Made by a program: the position numbers and the translations under genes. Of a stretch of 64,000 nucleotides of DNA, positions 22,985 to 35,089 are shown piece after piece. The notes below the pieces were generated by a model. It saw only the letters and a program-made list of their open reading frames with translations. It searched no databases and was not told the origin of the DNA. Source of the DNA: Tetraselmis striata (taxonomy: Eukaryota; Chlorophyta; Chlorodendrophyceae; Chlorodendrales; Chlorodendraceae); contig VCJN01001923.1 of NCBI GenBank assembly GCA_006384855.1, positions 38,706-102,705 on the forward strand, written 5' to 3'. The first letter of the stretch is position 1; each line of letters opens with the position of its first letter.

Positions 22985-25180
22985 TCTTATTACCAGTGTA
23001 ATGACACTCGTCTGTAGTAATTATGTGACATACTCGTGATAAGCTACATCAGGCGCATGTCCCTCATCATCACAACGCATCATCAACAGTGTATTTCGGG
23101 TCTGCCTCTAGAGAAGCCCGACAATCTGGCTGCGCTCTGGCCTAATCTGCGATAGCGCGCGCGACAGTGCCAATGAGCGGGCGCGCGGAAGTGGGCGCGG
23201 CGAGGCGCGCGGGAGTGGGCGGGCGAAATAAATCATTTACATCCGGTTTTGGCCGGGACCGCCACGGCGGCCGCGGCCTGCTGCTCGCGGGTGGAGGCAG
23301 CGGCGCGGCTACTGCGGCCTGGCTGCCGCCCCGCGACCCGAACGCCCCACCGCCCGCCCTAGCCCCGACACCACCCCGGCCCTGGGCCGGCACTCCAGCC
23401 GTCGGCTTGGGCGGGCTGCTTGGCCTTGTTGGCCGAGGGCTCCGGGCTACTGTCCTCGTCGACGTTGTTGCCGGGAACGGCTTGCGTGGCGGCCATGTTC
23501 TTGACCGCGTTGGTGTTGTGCTTGATGATGCCGCCCGCCCTCTTCGGCTGCTGCGCCAGCACGCCCACCAAGCCGTGGAGCTTTGGCGACGCAGCGGTGC
23601 CCGGCAGCGGCACTGACACGACCTTGTTGCGTTAAACACTCGATACGATCGTCTTACCGCCAAACGTAGGGACTGGGCGGGGGTCTGACACAGCAATTGC
23701 GAAAGTTAGTATGCTTGTTGATTGCTTGTTGCGGCGGTGGCTGCGTAATCGAACAAGTGCGAAAACAAACGCGACTCACCTGCACGGCTTCCGAGTGCGG
23801 GCGTCACCGCCTCCTCGCCCTTGAACATCACGTTAGAAGGGCGGCACTTGCCGGATTGGTAGTACCTCCTCAGCTCGCTATGCTGCTATGCCTCTGCAAG
23901 GTCCAGGGCCTTCGCGAGTCGGTCCTCGCTCGGCAATGGTCTCTTCTTCCTACCTGCTTTGCCGTCCTTGCCTCATCTTGGAATCAAGTAGTACCGAGCG
24001 AGGCGACTCCTCAAGCACGTTCCCCTGTGTCATATACATCAATCACAAGGTGCACCGTCAGCACAATCCACAAGGATGGTCGCAGTGGGGTTTGGAGGAA
24101 GGGGGGAGGGGGTGTACGCTCGGAACGCGGCCATGACGGTCTCCTTGGCGTAGATGTGGTTTGCGGTTGTGTAGCCAGCACGGTAGTTGAAGGTAGCGCA
24201 GCAAATCCGCTCGATGTAAGTACGGGGACGCGGCGATGGGAAACTTCGGCGTCTTCTTCAGAGGGTAATGGATCCCCGTCTGAGTGTCGCGCGGCCATCC
24301 ATCGTCAAAAACATCCGACAGCACTGCCTTATTTATCCTTGGTTGCATGAGCAACAGCAAAAACGCGGCACGGAGCGGCCAACGCCCGTGAAATTCAAAT
24401 CCTCTGGCACGCAGTCATGTCAGCCACCCGCCGACTCACATTACCTTTCAGGGTGGACTCCAGTCCCCGGCTCGTAGTGAGAGTATGGGATGGACCGTCG
24501 ACCGACGCGATCTTAACGCCAGTGCCCATGTCAAACCATGCGGCGGGGAAGGGGGGGGGGCTCGGGTGCTGGGTTCAAGATATGAGCACTACGCGTCGCG
24601 TCGGCCGGGTACGTACGAGGGAGAATACAGCGTGACGACACCCAAATCGGACACTTCAAAACCTGCCCCGAGCAAGAGCTTCTTCCCGGCTTCGTCGTAC
24701 TGCTTTCGTTCATCGGCGCAGTTGTTCAGTATGTCCGCGAAAGTATCGCCGAACGCGTCCTCGCCCCATGGTTGCTCTGGGTGAACGCGGATATGGCTGT
24801 TGGTCGCATGGCCGCGAAGCAGTGCTTGCCGCACGTCCTCAACGATTCGGCATGTGCTGCACAGAGTACCGAGTGGTATGGGCATGCCCTCATGCATCGC
24901 AACTTTGCCGTAGGGGGTGCCTTCAATTAGCTTGGCGTGGGTGGCCATGATGGAGGGTGCTGGGGCACGAGTAGCTGCGGTACTGTCTGGCGGGCGCGAT
25001 TGTGCGCCAGGTAGGCACAACTGTTGTTTTCAAAAAAACTAAGTCCGGCGCCACGCCTGGACGACTTCTCATCGCGCTCCGCTGTTAGATAGCCCACCCC
25101 GGCTTGCTGCGTAGCCATAGCGTAATATCCCGTATATATACCGTATTTAGCGTTAACATGATGACACACATTTTCTACAA
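22985..25180 (-). mobile_element. Unknown repeated element, family R4, copy A (longest)
   Basis: Homologous blocks occur in copy B (49331 to about 51090) and copy C (35090-35840, opposite orientation). All share an end with GTGACATACTCGT (copy C: a variant), then AGAAGCCCGACAATCTGGCT or its close variant, then exon-like blocks in the same order. Copy A extends further than B, to at least the first exon at 24948. I could not determine terminal inverted repeats or a target duplication, so the class is open. It could be a DNA element or a dispersed gene family. Confidence 0.55.
23142..24948 (-). CDS. Unknown multi-exon gene of family R4, copy A
   Basis: The first exon starts at ATG 24948 (MATHAKLIEGTPYGKVAMHE) and runs to about 24590. 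It includes LCSTCRIVEDVRQALLRGHA and FADILNNCADERKQYDEAGK. Further exon-like pieces include TGIHYPLKKTPKFPIAASP (near 24250), SDPRPVPTFGGKTIVSS (near 23690) and KRAGGIIKHNTNAVKNMAAT (near 23540). Equivalent pieces in copy B read almost the same (GGIIKHNSNAVKNLAATQAF). In copy A a TAA follows SSV where copy B reads on as SKAQRNKV, so copy A may be damaged, or an intron boundary lies there. The conserved CxxC near the N-terminus may bind metal. Function unknown. It lies head-to-head with the gene at 25453, about 500 bp away. Confidence 0.45.
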
Positions 25181-25452
25181 AATCTTAATTCGGCCGTAGC
25201 TACTCCTTGACGGGGAATGTGTCGCAATATCTGGCGTACTCCGCTTTTAGATCGACTGCACGCGTCTGCACAAAGCCCAAACATTGAGACAAGCGGCTGA
25301 CTACGTCAAGGCTGCCAACAACTTGTAGTGCAGCAAAGTTGTCGGCTTCTCCTAGCTACCGAACCCAAACCCAGCTACTCCACCAGCACCCGCCCGCCGC
25401 CGGCACCCGTTATCGTTACCCACTATATCCACGGTTCCTTGCCTCGCGCAGT

Positions 25453-26291
25453 ATGACCAAGCGCCACCGGGAACACGAAGCGTACGACGACGTCCCTACG
25501 GAGTTCAGCCGTTACCTCACCCAGCAATTGGTGGAGAGGGGGGGCATCCATCTCGAGCCGGGGTGGGTTCCAACCCGCAGGACCAACACCAACGTGTATG
25601 CCTCTCTCGACAAGGAACAAACATGTATGGCCGGGCATCCTCGCCGTTGGGGCAGAGGGTCTCCGGGGCTGACAGTTCTTCCGTATATACGCGCCGGGCG
25701 ATACTAGGGTTTCGGGTAGAGATATGTTTAGCGAAGTTGACCGGATATGGCTCGCTGCGGCACGGGCTCAGATGTACCGCGCCCTGAAAGTGTGCATCGA
25801 GAAAGACCCACTAGCAAACCCAAAGCTGCAGGAAGCCTTCGTCGACCAGCGCAAGCTGCTCATGGCAATAGCGCTCGCGGCTACGGCCCTGCTGTCCCGC
25901 TCCATGCACTTGAACCATCCCCGTGACACGTTGATCAATGTGCGCAGATTGATGGAGGCCGCCAAGAATTTGGAAGCCGACATGGCGGATTGCATCGTCC
26001 CCGATTGCCCGCACCCAACAAGTTAGTGCACCTGCAGCACTCAGGGCAGGCTTCCTGCTGTACCCCAACATCCCGTGGGGCGTGGACGAGGGCACCGGGC
26101 GAGCGGCCGCCGTAATGATTCACATCATGCATGGGCGGATAGATACCGGCAGCCATGATCTTGTTCTAGACTGGTCGACTCACAAAATGTTCATGAGATG
26201 CTCAAGCCCCCTCGGAGAGTATATAGACTGCGGACATAGACTCCATCAGGCAACGTGCTTAAAGGTAGAGATGAGGCATAGTTGCCCGTAG
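25453..26291 (+). CDS. Unknown multi-exon gene, divergent from the R4 copy A gene
   Basis: ATG at 25453 gives MTKRHREHEAYDDVPTEFSR and an open reading to about 25615. A second coherent block at 25724-26026 reads WLAAARAQMYRALKVCIEKD, followed by an alanine-rich helix. A third, from about 26035 to the stop at 26289-26291, reads LLYPNIPWGVDEGTG and GEYIDCGHRLHQATCL. The blocks are in different frames, as expected for exons with short introns, but I could not assign all splice sites. No domain recognised. Its divergent placement next to the R4 gene suggests a second gene of the same element or a shared promoter region. Confidence 0.35.
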
Positions 26292-26864
26292 CAACTACAC
26301 GGGATATCAAGGGCAGGGGGGAGCTATTGACAATATGGAGTGCCAAGAGATGGGTTCCGCGGATCCGTTCATAACATCAGCACACACCTCGAGCTTTCGT
26401 TGCGCGGAGCAGCAGGGTTAGGTGTGGAGGGTGGTGCGGGATGGTGTTGGGCTGAGCACGCTGCTGCGCGCAGAGCAGCATGGTAGCTATGCAGAGGTGC
26501 ATGATAGTACCAGGAGTAGATAATCCTTATCTAGATTTGGGCTAACCATTACCGGTAGGCAAAGCTACATGTGTAGAGCATGGTGCGGACATGTTGTGGC
26601 TATGCATTTGCTGTGCGGGGCAAGTAATAATAGTCTGACAAGCTTTACCCCTATGACTGTACCAACTGTGTCACCTCCCTTTGCAGTCCCTCGTACCCAA
26701 CAGACTGCCCACATGGGTTGTTTAAAACCGCCGTCGATTCAGATGGCCGAGAAGGCTAGGTTTTAGGCGCTGGGCGCTGGGCAGCGGCGCGGAATTGATG
26801 GGTAGACATGGAAGGAGGAGGGGCGTGGGCGACAAGGAGAAAGGCCGGAAGCTGCATCCGTAAT
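26292..26864. other. Spacer including the start of a family-E terminus
   Basis: No gene is seen. From about 26808 the sequence ATGGAAGGAGGAGGGGCGTG matches the terminal region at 10799. This segment is interrupted by the PiggyBac-like insertion at 26865 and resumes after 28127. Confidence 0.45.
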
Positions 26865-28127
26865 CCCTAGTGCCTCGTGGATTATTGTTGGTGTGAATAA
26901 ATCCAACAAGATTTTGTTGGGTCGCGGGTTTTGGTAATTAGTACGTATTCAGTTGCACGTAGGTACTCGACGAGGCGCGTATCTCTAGGATACGGGCTGC
27001 GGCCGGACCTACATAACCGCCCCACCCATCGCATCAGCGGGCTCGACCAAGCAGATATCGGCTCGTGCACCATCCCATGCCGCGCGGACCGGGTGAACTA
27101 CGGGGAAGGGGATCTACCGGCGGCAGCCGGGGCGGCGGGCTTGGGGTGTGCCGGCCTACTCGCGGCGGGTGTGCTTCTGGCGGCGGATGGCGGCCTTGTC
27201 GCAGTGCAGGGGATGCTGCCAAGAGTCCCGGTTGTGCTTGCTGCCGGGCATGCATAGGGTCACGCCGCACTGCACGCAGTAGAACGAGCTCTAGTGCTCC
27301 TCGCCGTCCTCGCGGTAGCAGCGGGCACAACGGAGCTGCTTGGTCTTGCCGCTCTCCCATCGTCCGTGGTTGGCAACGGTGTGGTTGTCGCCATCTGGCG
27401 AAGCTGAGCCAGAGCTTCAGCAGGTCGACGCGGCCATCGCCGATGGGCAGCCCCTCGAGCAGTCCAGGTGGCAAGGTACGCTGAGCCTCCCTCTGCGTTG
27501 TCGTGTCCTTCAGCCTTTGCATCGTTGTGCCGCCAATCGAGTCCGAGGCTGTCGCACGGGGCGGCACGAAAGGGGCTTCATGGCCATTGGGGGCAGCGGA
27601 GACCACTTGGCCACGGGGGGCTGAGGCGGCGCTGTTAGGCTCGCGGCCAGCGTCGGGCTTCTCGACGCGGATGGTGTGGGCAGACTAGATGGCGATTGCG
27701 GAATACCCGTCCTATCGTACAGCCCACTTGCCCTCACCGACCGACTCGATCACATCGCCGAACACACGGGCACGTTGCTTGCGCTTTTGGTTGCCAGTCA
27801 GGGGTAGCACGGTGCCTTGGCGGCCCGAGACACGGACTCCAATGGTGACAGTTGGTCTCATGGCACTGGTGGGTGGTGGGTGGGTGGGGCGGCCCGGGCT
27901 TTGATATTAAACTTTTTGAAAAAAGTGGGAACGGCCGATAGCACTTTTCGGTCAATGCAACTGCACTTTACACTTTTGGCGGCGACTGAGTGGCACCTGG
28001 GCCGACCCCAAATGTGTGGAAATACCAATGGAATGCTTGGCAAGATCCCGGAAAGACAGCCTGAACCTTGTTGGGTATATCCAACAAATGTTGGATATAC
28101 CCAACAATAATCCCCGAGGCACTAGGG
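26865..28127 (-). mobile_element. Internally deleted PiggyBac-like element
   Basis: The left end CCCTAGTGCCTCGTGGATTA and the inverted right end (reading CCCTAGTGCCTCGGGGATTA on the minus strand) form terminal inverted repeats of at least 27 bp with one mismatch. PiggyBac elements characteristically begin CCC(T/A). The expected TTAA duplication is not visible: flanks are TAAT on the left and TTCC on the right. Inside, on the minus strand, lie an N-terminal piece and a C-terminal cysteine-rich piece of a transposase, but not the catalytic core. The element interrupts a family-E terminal segment. Confidence 0.65.
27156..27861 (-). pseudogene. PiggyBac-like transposase remnant (N-terminus plus cysteine-rich C-terminus)
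   Basis: The N-terminal reading starts at ATG 27861 (MRPTVTIGVRVSGRQGTV) and continues with RKQRARVFGDVIESVGEGKW. The C-terminal reading (about 27394-27156) has LRCARCYREDGEEH, an in-frame TAG at 27291-27293, then FYCVQCGVTLCMPGSKHNRD and HPLHCDKAAIRRQK. This CxxC...CxxC...C...H...HC pattern matches the zinc-binding domain that ends PiggyBac transposases and binds their terminal repeats. The RNase H-like catalytic core expected between the pieces is missing, so the protein cannot catalyse transposition. The N-terminal assignment is weaker than the C-terminal one. Confidence 0.6.
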
Positions 28128-28149
28128 TTCCCATAACGGTTAGATAAAG

Positions 28150-28235
28150 CATATCCTAAAAGCAAGTCGGCTTGGGCAGTGGAGAGCAGGAAGTCGGCAT
28201 GTTGTAAATCAATTTCAATTTCAATGGGGAAGCAT
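28150..28235 (-). repeat. Element terminus, family E (copy 2)
   Basis: AAGCAAGTCGGCTTGGGCAG and the (TC)AATTTCAATTTCAAT motif match 10890-10970 and 30425-30512. It continues the segment split by the PiggyBac-like insertion. Confidence 0.55.
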
Positions 28236-29779
28236 AACTTTGATCGATTACATTTACCAGCTTTAGGAAATTCAGGTAGTAGTGCATGGTCATTGTGTTA
28301 TGTATGCACCACGCATACTGCCCCGCATCCCGTGAGGACATGCCAAACATGGATAAGTGTTGGTATGTCACTATGTCCGGATCAGCATAGAAGCAGCACC
28401 GTTTGTCCTCGATGTGCTTCAGTGCGACAGGGAAGGCGTCATGCCCCTTGCGAATGTTTGGCCGAAGGAGCGCCTTGCTCTTCCACACACCAGAACCGAG
28501 GGGAGAGCCTATCATCATGCGCTCAGCTGCGTGCGGTCGGCACACAGCGAGGGTGAGGTCCGGCACCGAAGTGCTGGTGTGGGTCATCTCCAAGAAGTAC
28601 AGCACTTGCCCAACAAACACGTGGTTGTCATGTTGCTCCACCTCGGCACGCCTGTCTCGCATTATGGCATGCTTGCCGTACTCATCAGTGGGCACCCACT
28701 GCTCGTCCCATGTCATGTGCTTGAACACCACATGCCTCCGTGTCTCGGGCTTGTCATACACAACCTGCATGTGTGTGTATACCTAAACTCAATAGGGCGA
28801 CCCTATGTAGGCAGTTTGGAGTCGGGCATGGGAGGAGGGGGGTGCCTTTATCCAGTAGTTGCGCTTCCGTCCTTGTGTCATGGTATACGATATATAGGTA
28901 ACCGGGAATGATTTCCCCTCCCCTATCTTGCATTGGTGATACATATTGTACCTGCGGGAAAGTGCAAAAACCTCATTAATCATAATAAACAATCAGAATA
29001 TATCATTTTCGACCGCGGATAAGAGTGAAATCGACTCATGTCCGTCGATTTCACAAGCCGCATTTCCTTTGCTAGCGCGACCGGGGCAGTGGGGCGTTAG
29101 CGCGCCGCGGTCGGGGCAGCGGCGCGCCAGCGCGCAGCAGGGTAGCAACGCGTAGCAGGGTGCGCAACAAATGGGCGGCTGACATGGTATTAGGAAGTTG
29201 AGTATATACCCGGATCATGCTGCGTTAAGATTATTATGACCTATGACTAGTGTTACGATTCCAGCTAATTGGGAGCTAGGTAGAGGGCGGCATGGGACCG
29301 GGGGGGAGGGCGGGGGGTTCACTTGATTTCAAGCGGGTTGAGCCCCCTTGTTTCATATTCGTCCTTCCGGACCGGCTCATGCTCCAGTGTGCCAGTTCCT
29401 TGACAATACTTATCCAGCGCCATTGCGCAGTCCGTCCATGTGGCGGCGGCGCCTGAGGTGCCGGGATGCACAGCGGCGCCCCTGCAACGCGGTCCCGTGC
29501 CCTCAAACATTTCCACCGCATCTTTTGCGCCAGCGACCTCCCTCTGTCCCACAATAAAGCATGGCCGCCACAAATGCAAGATAGGGAAGTCTGGGCCCAG
29601 GCATGCACGCAACAACTTGATGCGTGCCTCAAGTAAGAACTGCCGCCCGTATGCCCGCTCCGTGTCAGTGGTGCCACCGCCTCTGGCCACGCACTTCACG
29701 TCCCACATTGGCATATGACATTTTGCATGTATTCATATGACAACAGCCTAGACACAATGCGTATGAGGGCAAAAGGCGG

Positions 29780-29812
29780 GCGGGGGGGGGGGGGGGGGGG
29801 GCGGGGGGGGCG
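29780..29812. repeat. Long G tract
   Basis: About 30 bases, nearly all G, with single interruptions. Confidence 0.85.
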
Positions 29813-30339
29813 CACAGTGCGCTCCATCCAGAGCTCTTAGTCGCGGGCAGTGCTGCCCCTTGCCGCCTCTTGGGCTTTGACTCGGCAGACCAGATTGTGC
29901 ACGTTAAGTTTCATCATCTCACCAGGCAAATACATGCTGCACATCAACGCATAGATCAGCAAGCAGTTGAAGCCCTCCTCTCGCTACTTCTTGATGCACT
30001 CGTTGAGACGATGGCACTCCTCGTTGTCAGCAGAAGCGTCACACTCCTCGCAGTCCTTCACGTAGTGGATGACCGCTCCTTGCAACAGCATATGCCACAT
30101 AACCAGCAGATGCCAGGTGTTGATGCTCTGCGATGTCATACATATCCCTGCAGGAATTGCCGCGCATGTCACGTACTCAGCAGAGTACGATGCATGAGCA
30201 GCGGGTCGATGCTGCAACTAGCGGACCAACAACAAGCGGACCGCTTGGGGCTCTATGCCGAACTGGGCGCGGAAGACGGAGAAGCCGCGAAGCCAGTGAT
30301 AGTAGACATGCGGGGCAGCCGAAGGCTGCAACGGTAGGA

Positions 30340-30512
30340 GGCGGGGATGGAAACAAAAGAGGAAGGCCGGTAGCCGGAGTTGTAATACATATATGTGTCC
30401 GTGCTATGGTTAGAGATGGCAGGCCCTAAGAACAACTCGGTTCGGGCGGCGGAGAGCAACGAATTAGCATGTTGTAACTCAATTTCAGTTTCAATTTCAT
30501 ACTCAGCAGACA
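30340..30512 (-). repeat. Element terminus, family E (copy 3)
   Basis: GGCCCTAAGAACAACTCGG and AACTCAATTTCAGTTTCAAT match copies 1 and 2. It lies inside the CACTA-like relic, which suggests two nested or tandem elements between 28.1 and 32.9 kb. Confidence 0.55.
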
Positions 30513-33133
30513 ACACCCCACTACAGCGGAGCTGGGCTGAGTTACTCCTAGCAATAGCAGCGAGGGGCCCTCGCCCAAGGACCAACACTGCCACAGTCTC
30601 CGCGAAGTGCAGGAAGTCCTCGCATGTCCAGTTGGCACACACCACACCGCTAGTGCTGCCTGACGGCAGCATCGGCCAGACTGGCATGCCAAAGTCACTG
30701 GTCAGAGCGACCGGCGCCATCCGCATGTCCATCTTTTTCATCTTGGGCCGCATATCATGCGAGGGCACACACATATCAGCAACGCCCTTGCGGAAGGAAC
30801 CACGGGCGGGCAGCATCAGCGATGTAAAAGATGACAAACCTTCAAGGTGCCGACATACTCCCAAAAGTCCTTAACTACCCCCGGCAGTGCATGTGCATGT
30901 GCTGTCGGCAGCGGCCACAAGTCAATATAATTAGCTTATATACAGCAGCAAGCGCACAAATGGAGACATGCCCGATGTGCCGGCTATCGTCTGCACGAGG
31001 CGCCATGCGCCGGCCTCCACTGCCAGATACCGCATATCTGCGCTGGACAGCTACATGTGGGCATCCCCGCAGTAGGCAATGCTGGGTTCGTAGTCATCGT
31101 CGGCAGTCTTTCCCTGCGCTGCATCCCTCACCACCATGTGCACGCCGTTTGTATATAGCCGTCGCAGGAAGGGGCGTTTGGACGGCAGACTCCGACGTAG
31201 TACTTGCATGCAGCCGAAGCCGCCCATGTATGATCAGCATCATCCGGAGTAGTAATGCGATATCTGCATGCAGACACATAGCGCATGCACAGTCATACCT
31301 TTTTTCTTGTCCCTGCCCTCCGTACTCTGTAGGAGCAACCGTGCAACGATGTAACTCCACCACGCTTCATAGCCTTGAAGCGTCCATGCATGCATGTCAG
31401 CAAAGAAGACGCCAATGCATATCTGTGGTCCATCATCCCACATGCATTGTGCAAATCAGTGCTATATGCCGGCAGCGGCCAATCGCATGCCAGCATGCCC
31501 ACTTCAGGTTGACAATGGGTGCACACGATGTTGCAAGTAACGGCGCCCTCAGGACTTATTGCCATCGATGTCAATCACCTCATACACATCATGAACAGTC
31601 AGCGCGCCCTCCGCGCTCTGCGTTATGGCAATTGCCTTGAGTGTCTCCTCCACTACATATATGTCAATGTGCTTTGGTGCAAATAAAGGGCCATGGGATG
31701 ATGATCAACACTTTCATGTAGCGCTTCTCCCCCCGATTTGATGATGGCATGTCTTGACACATGCAGTGATAGACCACACCGCGCTACAATAGGTCAAAAC
31801 CACCCAACTATAATTATACTCATATATCTCGAAGCATGTAACAACACTGGGGTACGAACCTAATGCCAGATGTCCAGCAAGTATATGCTTTGATGTAGTG
31901 CAGCTCCACCCGATCTCCACATAAATCATACACCCCGTTGTCTTTGTGAGAAAACTGCCCGTTGGTGGCAGCATCCATGGCCTTGCAGGCTTCAGAGTTC
32001 CAAAACCCATTGATAGATTGGTCTCTGCATATGCCTCGGCGCAGAGCCCATTCCTCATCCCCAAGGAGTTGCTTCACCACATGCATCGTGTTTCGTGCAA
32101 CAACAATGACTCATTTAAGCTTTGCGCTGACAATGCTGCCGATGAGTGGGGGCAAACGGAAGGGGGCGGGGGCTCATCACCTCACAGACGACGTTGAAGT
32201 CGTGGTAAAACTTGCGCGGTTGAGGCGTGGCGGGGCGCGGGTGACGCGGTGATTTGGGTGTCTAGCGCGTCAGATTGCAGCGAGGGCAGCGGTCGTCGTA
32301 GCTCCAGTCACCATCCAAGGAGTGGCCGTACCGATGCTCGTCGCACGGGCAGCAGTGAACGATGTACTTTTTATATGTTCGGGACGTTCATGCATTGTTC
32401 CACTTGGTACCACGTCTCGGTAAGCTCTGACCCGTCCTTCGGTAGCATGTGGTTCTTCAGCAGCTTCAACATATTCTCGAACGCCGCCGTCTTTATGTTG
32501 TGTTCCAGCTTCCACTCACAGAGATTGAGCGCGGCCTCCATCAGGGTAGTGGAGTGGGCACCACTGTACAATTGACGGCGTATGCTGCGAAGGGGTGGAG
32601 GATTATGTGTTAGCAACGGACTAGTGTGCGCCACACACCCTGGGAGGGGGAGTCGACACGATACATGCTCACATCTTCCCGTCGTCGCATTTCCCTCGAG
32701 CGTTGCTCGTCCCGGTCCTGAAGTCATACTTCGCGCCAGCGTCTCCTTCACTGTCGCTGTCGCTGCGGCTGTCGTCATAGGGGTTGCCTTCCACAACCCC
32801 CGCGACAATGCCTTCGGCGTCGCTATATATCGGCGTCGCTGTCGGCGTTCAGAAGTTCGCGTAGCTCTTGTAGGTGCACATGCGCGCAAGCATGTAAACG
32901 AACGCGCGCGTAACCGTCATCTTCAACAAACCATCGTTTACACCTTGCTAGTGCGATATTCTTACCAATGCCTAAACTTCGGGGCAGTAACCCGGGCAAG
33001 CACCCCCCGAAGGCACGGTCGGTGGGTGCCTAAGGGGCGCACCGCCGGTAAGTCGTCAATGGCGCCTTAAGGCAACCTGCGAGTGAAATCGCTCAGCTGG
33101 TTTGTCGTCAAGTACAGCGGTTATATCTCCGAC

Positions 33134-34529
33134 TCAGTTAGCTTCGTTGTAAATCACCTTCATCACTAGCTCCCTATCCGCCGGGTCTGCGTCCTCGTTA
33201 TCCCATATACCAACTGACGACCCGGATGTTGGGTGATGCACAAGGGTGGCTATCACATATGGCGGCGGTGGGCCTATGGCAGCATGTGTGACGGGACATT
33301 GGGGAGGGCAACAAGGGGGGGGGGGGGGGGGGCGGGCGGGCGGGGGGGGGGAGGCGGGGGGGACTACCTGGCCGAGAAAGCTCCCCCGCGTCCTGAACGT
33401 CTTGGTTATGATAGTGCCCACGTGAAGCTCGGCATTCTTCTCTTGCGCTGCGATGCTTGCTGCCATGCCGCCATCAGACGACACCGAACGCCCCTCCCGG
33501 CCTCCCCGCCGCTGGGTAGTGCGGAGCTCGCTGATTCGTTTCGGGGAGACGGGGGCGGCGGAGAGGGAGGCGGGCGGGGGCGATGGCGTTGGCGACGGTA
33601 TCGATGCATCACCCGGCTCGCCCCGCGTTTCGGTTTGACCGAGTCCGGACGGAGCAGAGGCGTCACGGACGTACGGTGCAGCAGGGGCGCCATCACCACC
33701 GGCTGCGACATGCGCGGCGGTGTCCGGAGGCTTGATGCGCGCATCCGTCCATCTGTGAGTGTCATAGAAGTGAATCCTCGAGGCAGAGGCGCCACACGCG
33801 CGACAGCACCTTATCTTGGTCACCTTTTCCCAAATCCCTGCGGCAGCGGTCTAGCCCTCCTTGCCCTCAGGAATACGGCGCTTGGAGTTGCGATGCCTCA
33901 TGGCACACCACTACTTGGCACCGGCGGCTCGCATCGGCGGGGGTTGGTAGGAGCTAGTCACTCGCGCTCACGCTGTTGCGATGCATGGTAAACTGCCCGC
34001 GGGACTTGTAGCAATTCGGCAGGTTTGAGCCATACAATCCCGGTCACGTTTTCTGCGAGAAGAGTGGCAATATACTGGGAGGTCGTGTCTCGCTTCAACT
34101 CCGCAGTTGCAACTTTGGCTTCCGCGGCCTGCATCCGACCAAGGATATCCAAGAGACCATATGCAAGTCTGTCATGTATAAGTTGCTCAAGCAGCCATCA
34201 AGGCGATCTCTCAAGACCATAGTAGAGTTTATCTCTTGAATTCAAATCCACCAGCGCATACATATATACACCGTGAGACATTTAAGGCACTTGAGCATGG
34301 GATAAGCAGCTTCTCATACATCATTGTGCTTGGGATACGCCATACATGCAGTTGTTGCGATTAGCTCTTCGTTTTTCTGGAGTACTTCCTCAGCTTGAGA
34401 TTGTGCGTGAGAACGCGTAGTAGCGACCTCTTTGGCTAAGGCCTCCGCCTCGCGCTTGATCCCCCTTCTTTCTGCCCTGGAGTGATGAAGTGCCTTATGT
34501 TCCTTCGCCGCCACGCTCTGCACACCCAC
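33134..34529 (-). CDS. Unknown minus-strand gene fragments (coiled coil, possible tudor-like end)
   Basis: Pieces 34529-34314 (LHHSRAERRGIKREAEALAK, coiled-coil-like) and 34152-33958 (MDILGRMQAAEAKVATAELK) are helical. About 33440-33134 contains AELHVGTIITKTFRTRGSFL and, after a G/C-tract interruption, SVGIWDNEDADPADRELVM ending at the TAA at 33134. The last two resemble the strands of a small SH3/tudor-type module (G-x-x-I-x-K-x-F ... G-x-V ... D-N-E-D), but this is tentative. The pieces may be upstream exons of the CACTA-like gene or a separate gene. Function unknown. Confidence 0.3.
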
Positions 34530-34593
34530 CCGGCATAGGATTCCATTTGGCTCTGAACTCTTCCCGATACGTTACGGAGATCGGGCAGCCGCC

Positions 34594-34596
<3 letters not shown>

Positions 34597-34641
<45 letters not shown>

Positions 34642-34656
34642 GGGGGGGGGGGGGGC
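34597..34656. repeat. (TG)n microsatellite followed by a G tract
   Basis: About 20 TG units, TTT, then about 16 G. Confidence 0.95.
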
Positions 34657-35089
34657 GGAGACATGCGGCGCCAGCAACGGTGATATTTCCACAAAGAACT
34701 GAAGACCATTTGGCGCGCGATTGACGAGTCTCGGTGTTGCAGATTTTTTGCCCTCCTGATGCGCGTGAACCTCTCCGCACACAAAACACCAATATTACTT
34801 GACCATCCCTGCCGGTCCCCAACCGCCCTACCTACCACTGCATTAGCACGGCATATCACATGACATTAGACATGCAAACCCGTGCTATACTCTGCACTAC
34901 TCTCACCTACATGCAGTGTTGGGCCGCCGTCTACAACTGTGAGACAATCATGCAAGATGTGTTGTCTACACAGTCAGACATGTTGCGGTGATGCTGCGAG
35001 GACCGGAACGGTGAGACATGTTGCGTTGCAGCCAGAACCGGAACATCAGACAGGTTGCGATGCAACGAGGACCGCAGCTGAGGACAAGG

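Larger units (their letters stand above)
28156..32900 (-). pseudogene. CACTA (EnSpm)-like transposase relic, multi-exon
   Basis: Minus-strand blocks fit the order of CACTA transposases. About 32580-32390 reads LYSGAHSTTLMEAALNLCEW and ends FENMLKLLKNHMLPKDGSEL. About 32360-32260 reads YIVHCCPCDEHRYGHS and RCPRCNL, the cysteine block typical of this family. The 32085-31820 block reads VKQLLGDEEWALRRGICRDQ, then NGVYDLCGDRVELHYIKAYT, matching the segment where these enzymes have a catalytic aspartate. Weaker blocks follow at 31690-31290 and 29714-29319. The 28770-28156 block (HVFVGQVLYFLEMTHTS, CRCC-free but with VALKHIEDKRCCFY) resembles the family's C-terminal domain. Stops and frame changes occur between blocks; some are introns, others decay. 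Block identities are from pattern memory and need a profile search. Confidence 0.6.
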
